Assembly (NCBI RefSeq): GCF_947507565.1
Contig: NC_089187.1
Location: 310,001 to 374,000 of the forward strand
From: Oscarella lobularis
Lineage: Eukaryota > Porifera > Homoscleromorpha > Homosclerophorida > Oscarellidae
Length of the DNA: 64,000 nucleotides
Direction: 5' to 3'
The translations under genes were made by a program, and so were the position numbers. Shown in pieces: positions 35,901-45,400 of this stretch; within the stretch, counting starts at the first letter, position 1; each line of letters starts with the position of its first letter. Below the pieces are notes generated by a model, which saw nothing but the letters and a program-made list of their open reading frames with translations, ran no database searches and was not told where the DNA came from.

Positions 35901-36631
35901 TAAATGAATCAATAAATAAAAAAGACCGTCACTCACATTTTGAGACTCCCAATGTGGATCTGCATCCTTGCCACGCTTTTTGCTCTCGGCACTGACAAAG
36001 TAGCCCGTCGTCTCGAATTGCTACAATAGAGAGTGACGTATTGCCTTCCTTTATAAAATTCAATACTTACCCACGTTGTGGTCTCGATCAATGAAACTCA
36101 TTTTGCACTCAATTGGACCTTCGTTGTTATTATTATTATGATATAATGTTTTCTATTTTTTTTCTTTGTCCTGACCTTTGCTCACGTCGACCACGCCTCT
36201 CTTCTTTCCATCCAATTTATCTACAAGAGTTTCGTGAACAATTTGTATCACAGGAAGAGAAAATGCCTAAAATCAATTTTTGAAAATGCGACGTTGACAA
36301 TTTTAATTCTTTTATACGCCAGTTTTTCCACTTCCGGTCTCAGCAGCCTGCAAGAGAAACAATGAGAAGCTAAGCTCAATTCTTTATTCTTTTCTTACCA
36401 TTAGGACGTCGCCGCCTCCCAGTATTAGCGGAATTGCTTCTGCTTGGACGTCTGTAGGCAACCTGTCCACCGATAAATTTTGATTTGGTTTTCGTGTTTT
36501 CAGTTGTCTTCTTACGTCCATTCCATCTCTTCGGTGGCTTGAATAATCTCCGGCATCACTCCGAGCTCTAGAATCGATCGTGGAATCAGGAGAGGAAGCG
36601 GCAGGAAGGATTTACCCAAAAACGCTGCCAT
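32916..36631 (-). CDS. DDX1: ATP-dependent RNA helicase DDX1, multi-exon, interrupted by an assembly gap
   Basis: DDX1 is a DEAD-box helicase with a SPR Y insert, involved in tRNA ligase, RNA-DNA hybrid and RNA transport functions. Seen: start ATG 36631 (MAAFL, then [15 protein letters not shown] in exon 2). The Q-motif/Walker A region lies at about 36310-36480 (ETGSGKTG). The SPRY insert at about 35640-36060 ([24 protein letters not shown]) interrupts the helicase core as in DDX1. Then come [20 protein letters not shown] at about 34500-34600, [17 protein letters not shown] and [15 protein letters not shown] at 33770-33940, the HRIGR region at about 33540, and a C-terminal exon 32919-33245 ([20 protein letters not shown]) to the stop at 32916. 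The gap 34261-34460 removes the exon expected to carry motif III (SAT). No biological break is implied. Confidence 0.93.
34261..34460. other. Assembly gap (200 N)
   Basis: Exactly 200 unknown bases, a conventional gap size, within DDX1. The true length is unknown. Sequence flanking the gap on both sides still encodes DDX1. Confidence 0.99.
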
Positions 36632-37675
36632 TTGAGCTAGTCTAGCGTGCGTTGCACAGTTGGATCTGCAGGCTGGCTAATGCGCATACGGTTAATCAGC
36701 AACAGTGTTTTTGACTAGTCACTTGACTTATCTCTGCCTTTATCATTGGATTCATCGTTGTCAGAACGAAAAGCAGCTAATACTAACGAAATAGAAAAGA
36801 AATAGCTAAAATAAGAGAAAAAAAGGCACAGCACGTTCGCTCGAGAGCAGACCGTCACCGACGGGAGTCCCCTGTTTTTTGTATTCCCCTGTATACACGG
36901 AGCTATACACCATATAGGTATATATATATCGGACACCCACGTGATGCTCCACCAAGGCGACTAGGCACTTGGCGGCATCCCGGTACGTGCAGCCCCTGCA
37001 GGTCTTACCCATCCAGAACCCGTGGGGTTAAGTATGTGCCTGTAATCACTGACGCACCGTTGCTCCAGGACCTCGTTCCCGCCCTTCTCAGGCAAGGCTG
37101 CAATGAGGACCGTGTCTAACCATGCAATAGACTAATGTTTCATGAGGCCTTATATAGGTGACCGCTAGTAGACTCCTACTACTGCAACTTTCCGGCGCAA
37201 AAAAGTCGTCCGTTTCCGTTCTTCTTCCTTTAGCGACATCTTCGAAAAGTGGAGGCAATTTCTTCTGGTGAATGACGATGCGTGAAGCTAAAATTTCGAA
37301 AATATAGCGAAAAGAAAAATTTCAGTCAAAAAGCCGAGATAGACCCCGCCCCAGATAAGTATGCATAAGGTATACGGGTGCTTCGAGCATCACGCCCCGG
37401 ATACACAGCTCACATCGCGCAGTAAAACGCCTCCAACTCGAACATTCGGCAGTATTCGGCGCCGAAATTCGCAGCAAATTTGTCTTCGATGTCGTCGCTT
37501 ATCGTCCTCTTTGCGCGAACGCCGCAAACAGAAGAAGGAGCTGGTAGATAGAGTTCAAAGATCACATGATATATTAAATAGCAACCTATTTCGAAAAAGT
37601 GCACTCGGCACATCTAAAAAGTAACACAAGAACAGATACAATAAAACATTCAAAAGTTCAACAGTTCAAAAGAAA
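36632..37675. other. DDX1 upstream region and unassigned GC-rich island
   Basis: The first part should contain the DDX1 promoter. At about 36930-37135 the base composition rises and frames are open on both strands. A minus frame reads AWLDTVLIAALPEKGGNEVL then RHILNPTGSGW; another minus frame reads MGKTCRGCTYRDAAKCLVAL; a plus frame reads LLQDLVPALLRQGCNEDRV. I cannot assign any of them. 37361-37620 has short frames without family signal. Confidence 0.4.
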
Positions 37676-38428
37676 TCAATCGCGATCCTCAGCCGACCAC
37701 AAGGTCAAATTATCTCTGAGCAGCTGCATAATTAGAGCGCTCTCCTTATTCTCATTCGGATCCTCGTCCATCACAGCATACGCCGCGTCGAACGCTTCCC
37801 TTGCCAACCGGCACGCCTCCTTCACATCCTCCTCCAGCTCATAATAAAAAACGGAAAAATTCAAAACTAAGCCAAGGTATACAGAATTCAACGGTCCAAG
37901 ATCCTTGCCCGCGTTCATCGCCTCTTTGTAAGCAGCTCGCGAGGCGTCGATCGCCGTAGGACGATCCGGGTTGTCGTTTGAATACATTTCAGCCAAATAG
38001 CGATGATAATCACCAATCATTTTATGATAAAAGACCTTGACTTGATTCACGTCCTTTTCGTCTTCGGCGCCGACTTTCGGTAGTAATTGTTCTCTCACTA
38101 TGCGATCGACGTCGCCGCAAATCGTCACGACTTCCTTCTCGACGATATCGCGATATTCTTTTAGAATCGACGACTTCCGGGTTTTCGCTTCGCTTTCCTC
38201 TTCGTCGTCGTTCAGCCTGTCTTCCATGCCCGATATCACGCGCAGCGCCGCGCGACGAACGCCGACAATGTTTTTATAGGCGACGGAGAAGAGATGACGT
38301 TCTTCGGACGTAAGCGGACGTTTGACGCCCTCACTTTCGATCACCGCCATTACGTAGGCTTTCATGTCGTCGTAGCGTTCCGCCTGCTCGGTGACTTTCG
38401 CCATGAAGACGTTCTGGTTCTCGTCCAT
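37676..38428 (-). CDS. 14-3-3 protein, divergent, intronless, 250 aa
   Basis: 14-3-3 dimers bind phosphoserine/threonine motifs. Seen: a single open frame from ATG 38428 to a stop at 37676-37678. Family landmarks: [69 protein letters not shown] and [15 protein letters not shown]. Key phosphate-binding Lys, Arg and Arg-Tyr positions are present ([16 protein letters not shown]). It is clearly more divergent than the four plus-strand copies: VGVRRAALR replaces GARRSSWR, and GDYHRY replaces GDYYRY. The frame extends upstream, but the ATG before DENQNVF fits family length best. It lies 16 kb from the tandem cluster on the opposite strand. Confidence 0.93.
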   Translation of the reverse strand: MDENQNVFMAKVTEQAERYDDMKAYVMAVIESEGVKRPLTSEERHLFSVAYKNIVGVRRAALRVISGMEDRLNDDEEESEAKTRKSSILKEYRDIVEKEVVTICGDVDRIVREQLLPKVGAEDEKDVNQVKVFYHKMIGDYHRYLAEMYSNDNPDRPTAIDASRAAYKEAMNAGKDLGPLNSVYLGLVLNFSVFYYELEEDVKEACRLAREAFDAAYAVMDEDPNENKESALIMQLLRDNLTLWSAEDRD

Positions 38429-38663
38429 TGCCTGCGGAACTGGAGAGAGAGAGGGAGAGCGAAAGAGAAAGAAAGTAAACAAAGAAGATGTCCCGGATTT
38501 GGTTCGTTTTTTTCTTATTTGGCTAGTAACCCTTCTTGGGCTTTTTTCAATAGCTTTGAAACAATTTGTAACTAGTTGAGTCAAAGCGAATCTCTTCGCT
38601 AGTGTCTATACGGAGCATTTAATGTGCGCTAGCGTGCTTCAGGTCTCAAACCCGGACGTCATC
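38429..38663. promoter_or_regulatory. Divergent intergenic region between 14-3-3 and TMEM106
   Basis: Two divergent start codons lie 235 bp apart. The region contains a GA-rich run (about 38442-38475). No specific site assigned. Confidence 0.4.
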
Positions 38664-39663
38664 ATGTCGTCCTCTCGCAGAAGTGCCAGCCCTCCCTCTG
38701 CTACAGCCAAACCTTGCCCAACTTGCAAGGGAACTGGCGTTCTGAACGAAAGTAGAACGAATCTCGCGATTAGGGAGGGTGCAAAAAAACAAATGTCGCA
38801 TTCCTTTTGTTTCTCTAGATAACAGTGACCTCGTGGCTTTGATTCCTTACGAAGACAAACGCCTGAAACCTCGTAGAACGTATGTTGGAATTTTTTTTAA
38901 TTAGGAAACTTTTTTCCTGACGAGTGACGTCACGTGCTTTAACAGACTTCTCTTCGTTTTCATTGGGGTTTTGTTGACTTTGTGTGCGTCCTTTCTTCTC
39001 GTCTTTTTTCTGTTTCCCCGTTCGGTTTCTGTCAATTGGATGGACAACGAAAAGAAATTCTTTTCTGTGAATCAAGGAAATGACACGAGCAAATTTCAGC
39101 TAGGATTGACTGTATTTTAGAAATGTTTTAATTAAATTTAGCACATAATCTTAGTCATTTGATAGACTGGCTGGAAATTCAAAAATAACAACTTCTATCC
39201 CACCAAGGCAGAAAATGTGGAGATGCAAATTGAACACTATGGTCAGTCAGTAGGCAAAATAAACGATCTCAATATATCGCTTGGAATTTCAGCAACGAAA
39301 ATCGTAAGAAAGTTTCCATTGTAGAATTTACTGTAAATGACTCTCTATTCAGGTTCAAGCAAACATCATTCTTCTATTTACCGAAAAATCAGCAGTGAAA
39401 GTGAGGTACACTCTTTAATTAATTAATGAAATTGAAATGTTCGTCTGACTATCCTATAACTTTATAGAGCTGTTTGTAGTCTAAATTCATGGCAAAGAGG
39501 CATTGATCTTGACATAACGTAGGTTTTCTTGTACATTGTTTATGCAATCCGTTTCTTATTATTCTTTTTTAGACTAACTGCAAATTTTCATTACCTAAAC
39601 GAAGTGCAGTCTATTCTAGAGCCAGTCAACACATTTATCGAATGCAGCCTTAGAAATGACTAG
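38664..39663 (+). CDS. TMEM106: TMEM106 family lysosomal membrane protein, 7 exons, 215 aa
   Basis: TMEM106 proteins are type II late endosome/lysosome glycoproteins with a lumenal LEA2-like beta domain. Seen: exons 38664..38751, 38819..38879, 38946..39111, 39166..39303, 39353..39405, 39468..39518 and 39573..39663 total 648 nt in phase. Landmarks: cytosolic zinc-ribbon-like CPTCKGTGVL; NNSDLVALIPYEDKRLKPRR, nearly the vertebrate motif; TM segment LLFVFIGVLLTLCASFLLVF then FFLFPRSVSVNW; lumenal NNNFYPTKAENVEMQIEHYG. The C-terminus is ANFHYLNEVQSILEPVNTF. Exon 3's acceptor follows several closer AGs; the chosen one keeps phase and homology. Assignment to A, B or C is not meaningful here. Confidence 0.92.
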
Positions 39664-39801
39664 TTCAAAAAATTATCATTAGTTGCGTTTACTCACCCTG
39701 ATCATATATCTATGCTCTAATTACAAAAGAAATTACAAAAGAAATAATTCAGGAATCCGGGTACTGTGCACATTGTACAAGCATACGGGTTCTAAGGGAA
39801 A

Positions 39802-41387
39802 ATGCAAAGACTCAAGCGTTCTTTTACATTCGGCGGTCGCGGCCGCCGTCGCAACGCGGGCGGCGGCGACGACGATAAAGAGAAAAAGCGCAAATCGTCG
39901 CTGTCGCACGACGCCGAAAACGGGACCGAAAATCCCGACGCGCTTCCGCCGAAAACCGACGCGGAAGCCCTAAAGGACGCGAAGGCAGGCCCGTTCGTCA
40001 TTCATTTGTTATTCAAGCGAATGCCGGTCGCGTTTAGTCCGAAATCGAGTCGCTTCGACGGAGATTCGAAGATGTGAGTTCGCGGGGAACGCCTTCGCGA
40101 GCGTCTTGCGCCTCTATCGCGCGTTCGCTTCGAAATCGAATCCTATCGTTTTTTTCTCTGTTATGTGTTGCAGGCAGAAGAGCGCTTTCGCAACGCAAAC
40201 ACGTCGAAACGAGTAAGAATTTGCGTGGGTGGGTTGGGGGCAGGGCAACCACGGGCTCTCCCTTCCCGGATGTTGCATCCCGTACATATAACCTTTTTGT
40301 CGAAAAGATGAAGAGAACGGTGATCGTTTTAGCGTCTGTGGATTAACGTAGGCTATTTTTTACGCTAGGGTCTCGTCAAGGGCAACGAAGAATTAGAGAA
40401 AAAGGCGGCGAACGCCGAGGAACGATACGCTGAAGCGGCGAAAGAACTCGAATCGTTGCGAGAGGACGTGACGCGACTTCAAACGGAAGTCTCCGAACTC
40501 GATTGCGACAAGGAGGACTTGCAGGAGAAATTCCAAAGAAAATCTCACGCTTTGGAAAGGGAATTGCACGACACGAGAGAAGCGGTAATCGATATCAATT
40601 AGAAAGTAACCGTATGTTTTTATTTTTTGTTCTCTAGTTCCATGAGTTTCGAAATCAGAAAGAAAAAATAGAGGTATTTTAATCAAAAAATGTATTTATT
40701 TGTCATGATTTTCTACGCAGAAAGAGTTGAAGGAAATAAAAACGAGGGCACTGGTTTGTAGTTTTGATGAAAAAGGTACATATAATTTATATTCATTAAT
40801 GCAATTCGTTTTAATTAATTATTAGTTGGAAAAATCAAACTTCATGCCGTGCATAAGAACGTCTCCGCAGAGTTTGTTAATAAATCGCTAAATTTGGCTA
40901 CAGAAAATCTACAAGGTTAATTAATTAGTTAATATTATTTATAGGATTATTATCTTGGTGTCTAGACATTGTCGAGACGTTTGTAAGCGAATGGGCCGAC
41001 GACCGCGAAGTAGCCAAACCAAAGGACGTCATTGTTTATTTTCTCGGATTGGAATCTGAACCGGATGTGAAGAGTCTCACTGAGGATTTCCAACGCGTTA
41101 TCAGTCTCGGTGAGAACGCGCCACGGGTATAAATATTATCATTTCTATTTATTCCCTTCTCCTTCCTTGTAGGTAAACTTGCTCTATTGGTTCCTCTCTC
41201 TTCAACAGACACTCCTCCCTTCACGATCCCTTCTGATTCTATTTCGTCTTTTCATCCGATTTCTCTCGCTTCGATTCGAGCCGATTTAGTTGGCGGGTCT
41301 CTGTCGGAGACGGACGCGGGGAAGATTGCTGATGCTTGCAAAGTGGCTCATCTCAACGCTTCGCTTTCGCATCTCGTTCTCTCATAA
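39802..41387 (+). CDS. Unrecognised coiled-coil protein, multi-exon
   Basis: No family recognised. Seen: first exon 39802-40073, basic and Gly/Lys rich (MQRLKRSFTFGGRGRRRNAG), ending near KAGPFVIHLLFKRMPVAFSP. A second short exon lies near 40174-40212. A long heptad-rich segment at 40371-40740 (ELEKKAANAEERYAEAAKEL, LREDVTRLQTEVSELDCDKE, RKSHALERELHDTREA) is almost certainly a coiled coil. The final exons 40960-41387 read DVIVYFLGLESEPDVKSLTE and end ACKVAHLNASLSHLVLS. The exon 2/3 phase is not settled. It begins 138 bp after the TMEM106 stop on the same strand. Cytoplasmic location is inferred only from the lack of signal or TM segments. Confidence 0.6.
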
Positions 41388-42402
41388 AAGAACCCTCCCT
41401 CTTTCTTTCTTTTTTTCGCTGCAGCGTTTTGTTTTCTTGTTTCCGATTTGCCGTTTTTATTTCGTTTCTTTTTCCTTCTCATGATCCCATATCTGAAGAA
41501 TACACACCCGCTTGACACGTCATCGTACTCGTGACGCACGCGATCTATTTATAGTCGACGCATTAGCTATCTTTGCCTCCTGATGCATCGCGACGAGGCG
41601 GCGAAGCGCTTTGATTGGATAAGAGATGAGCACGTGATGAAAATAGCCATTGCTCGTCCCGCACGCCTTAGTTTCCGCTCGACAGGAACGTGGCGAGCAG
41701 CCGGACTTTAGATCCGTAAAAAGAGCGTTCGACATCTCCCCGGTTATCGTCGAGAGATACGCGAGAGACGGAGAGCGAACTGGGGTCTCTAGCGCGCTAA
41801 GAGCGGAACAAAGAGACTCATTGACCTCGACGTTGGACTGGAAGGCGAAAAAGAGGTAAGCGCGCGGTCTCGACGGTGCGAAAAGAACCAATTCGGCGTT
41901 ACGAACGCCTTACAAGCGAACGAACGAGCCGAGCACGCGCGCCGCACGAGAAAAATCGAAATATCGAATCGATTGGCATCAGAACGTCGTTCCCCGAACG
42001 CAATTCGATTGCGCGAATCGCGATATCGATACGCAAAGCGTGGCGAATAAATATCGTAGCAAAACGAACCCGCGCGTTCCCCCTACCTCGCCTGTTTTCG
42101 CCCCCCCTTCTCGCTTGCGGTGCGGTGGAACGCCACGAGAGATCGTTAGTGCAGTTCTATTTATAGTAAGATACACAGTCGCGCCGCCCGCCCCATCTCC
42201 AGCCGCCCGCCGCCGCCAAACGAATAAATCCAATATATCTGTCTCTCTAAACGAATCGCTTCCTAGACTCGTCCCGAAATACGCGCTGGCATGGACGTGG
42301 CAGACGATCAAGGCATAGGTCGGTTTATTCAGTCAAATTTCCGGGGTCGGGAGAGTTCATCCTCGCGTTTCTCTTTCCTAAGTACCCGACTGCGGTAGCG
42401 CG
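41388..42402. other. GC-rich region upstream of the HDAC gene
   Basis: CpG-rich sequence of about 1 kb. Open frames on both strands are compositional and show no family signal. It probably contains the HDAC promoter, 5' UTR and perhaps a first non-coding or short coding exon: an ATG at 42291 begins MDVADDQGIG but is not in frame with the following exon without a splice I could not define. Confidence 0.4.
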
Positions 42403-45400
42403 ATGCCGCGCGCCCGCGGCGGCGGTAGCGGCGCCGGATCGCGAGCCGTTCCCAAAGTGCGATCGCATCCCCAATTGAAGCGAGCCGCGTCGAAGCCCGA
42501 ACGCGGCTCCAAATCGACGCCGATGTCAAGTGAGAGACCGCCACGCCCACATTCGAGTAGCGCCGCGCTATATATTTCTTCAAAAGGCACGATGAATCAC
42601 ACGGAAACGCGCGAATGTTTGCGCGCTTTTCTCGTCCAGCGTCAATCGACGCCGGATTCTCTATCGACGGCCACTTCGGCGGCTTCGGAGGCGAAAGGGG
42701 CGGGGCCCTATTCCCATTCCTCCGCCTTTCGCGTTCATCCGAACGCGAGAAAAGAAACCAACCACATATGGTAGAGAGAGAGAAAAAAAACCGAGATCCT
42801 TTCGCGAAAAAAAAACTTTTTAAAAAAATTCAAATTTTATTCCCCAGGACGCCCCAGGGTCATTTGGTCCATTCCCTACACACGCAACACCCGCCCGAAC
42901 AATTAGCCATACTCAATACCCCCTATCAACAATTTCCTCTCCGAAGAGCAGGTGAAAAGAAAAAAAGAATCGACTTCTCTCTCTCTCTCGGACTTTTTCT
43001 TATCATTTCAATTTTTCCAGAATCGGAGCCGGATATCCATGAAGACGTCAAAGGGAAGATCCGGTCCAAAGTGTCCGAGAGGCGGAACAACAATAGCCCT
43101 ATACCCCGAAAACAAGGCGGAGGAGTGGGAGACAGAGGAGGATCCCTCAAACGAAAACAATCCTCCAATAGTAGCAGGAAATAATATCAAGAAAACGCGC
43201 GATTCTTTCACTATGTCCCTAGTGGAAGTTCCCGTTATCACTGGAGGGAGCGATCGCGCTTCGGTCGACGTGCCGGCGTCGTCTTCGCCGAGCATTTCGC
43301 CTCACGAAGCGGGAGTCAGCGGAGAGGTTGTGGCTATACAAAGAGACGAGGTGACGTCATTTACGTGGCATTTTTTCTCCCTTAGGATATGGAAATGAGT
43401 GGGCCGCCGTCTGCGGCGACGGGCGGAGGCGGCGGCGGTGGCGGCGGCGGCGGCGGCGGCGGCGATTCTTCAGCATCCCAACTGAGTACTGTTCACGAGA
43501 GCGATAGCAGTGCCTACAGTTCGATCAACAGTTTTGCCGCGGGAATGACGCATACTGGAATAGGAGGCTTTGCCATTGTAAGTGCCGCCCCCTCCCCCTC
43601 CCCCTCTCCTCTCCAAAAAAAAGAAGATTTGAATAATTTAGACCACTCCTCCTATGTATAATTACCGTACTCGCGCAAAGAATAGATGCCTACCCGGGAT
43701 GCTATTTTGCACTTAGAAACATTCTAAAATTACACTGCCTGGTCTTGAATAGTAAGTAGCTTAGCCTAGCCTTTACACAAATAGAGTCCTGGGGTACTAT
43801 TCGCGCGAGTACGGGTACATGTAAGCCTGTACAGTCGAACGTCTAAGTAACAAACACTTTCTGTAAGAAACGGCTTTCTCTGTTTGTTACTCCACTGCTT
43901 CCTGGTTTCTGTGTACATTAGAATAATCTAGGAGGTGTGGTCAGAATTATATATATAGAGAGAGAACCCTTATACAGTGGAACCTCTACGTAACGGACAC
44001 TTCTTCTATAAGAGGGAGGGGGGCCCCTCTTGTTATTTTTCTTGTGTTCGTTACCAAGAGACGTCCACTGCTCTCTGTATACCATTCTAGGAGGCGTGGT
44101 CAGAAAAAAATATTTATATATAGAAAGAGAACCCTTATAGTACAGTGGAACCTCTAAGTAACGGACACTCTCTTGATTCCTCCCTCTCGTTTTCTTTCTC
44201 CTACTGTGTTCGTTACCAAAAGGTGTCCACTTCTTCTTTCCTCTCACTAATAGAGGTTTCACTGTATTAGAATGTGGATCATCCGCCCGTGATGCAATCC
44301 GCGTCGTGGCCCCAACCCCCGTCCGCATCAATGACGTCACCCGCCGGCGTAACATCCAACCTCATACCTCCCTTTCATTCCCAGTTAGCTCAGCAGATGG
44401 CTGCGATGCAAGGAAACAAAATGCGGGGTCCCACGGGTCCGGGAATTCATCCGCCCTTATATAGAACAACGGGTGTATTTCCGTCGCGAAATCATTCCAA
44501 TGCTCTCCTCGGCGTGCCGCCATCGTCGGCATCGTCTTTACGAAAGGACGTCTCTGTTCTGTCGAATGGGGGATCGCAACCCCAACATAAACCGCTTGGA
44601 CTTTCGATGTCGGAGCCCCTAACGCGTACGGGAAATCCGTTGGAGTTGGGCGCGACGTTGCAGCGTCTGCGCGCCGAATTCACGTTGCAGCAGAAGCAGT
44701 TGTACGATCGATTTTTGCTGGGACAGAAAGAGTTGCAGATGATACAGTTGCAAGGCGAGGAACAGTATCGAAGACAGGTGATGGAATTGGAGAAGGAATA
44801 TCAGAGACAGGAAATGGCGCTAGAGCAAGAAATGGAACTCAAACGAAGGCACATCGAGCTAATGCAACAGAAACAGGTAAAAAAGATTAGATCATATGTA
44901 TATATGATAAAGAATGAAGGGTCTGTATCAGAGTCTTCCTACGTTTTCTTTTAATACAATAGATAGTATCAGTTTTAGAAGGGTTTCTCGCGAATAAGAA
45001 GGAAGGCACCCCTGATAGGATGATAAGCAATGCTTCCCCCTTTTATTTATAAAGGGAGAAACGGGGGGGGGGGGGGGGGGGGACGTCATTTTCATTTTTA
45101 ATAAATACAGAAGATCGCTAACTCTTCCTCTAATTTGATTTCTAAAGGAAATGGAAGCTTCGGCGGCGGTGGCGGGTGGTCTTCCCTCCGGTGTTATGTC
45201 TGGCCAAGCAACTGGTCTCGCCTATGATCCAATTATGTTGCGACACGATTGTCTGTGCAACGGAGTTGGGACGCATCACGAGTTTTCCGGACGTCTTCAG
45301 AGCATCTATTCGCGCTTGCAAGCGACTGGAATTGTCGATCATTGCTATGTGAGGCGGAGAGAGAGATAAAGATAGTTGACTTTGATTTTTATATTTAGAA

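Noticed and set aside
36930-37135. 5S rRNA gene
   Set aside because: Only a short loose resemblance to the 3' half of 5S rRNA; the internal promoter boxes and overall 120-nt fold could not be found.
38294-38579. Plus-strand frames opposite the divergent 14-3-3 gene
   Set aside because: Shadow of the 14-3-3 coding strand, with no family signal.
43389-43470. Poly-Gly run in the HDAC as an assembly error
   Set aside because: The frame is kept on both sides and splice phases agree, so a real glycine tract is the simpler reading, though its length may be inexact.
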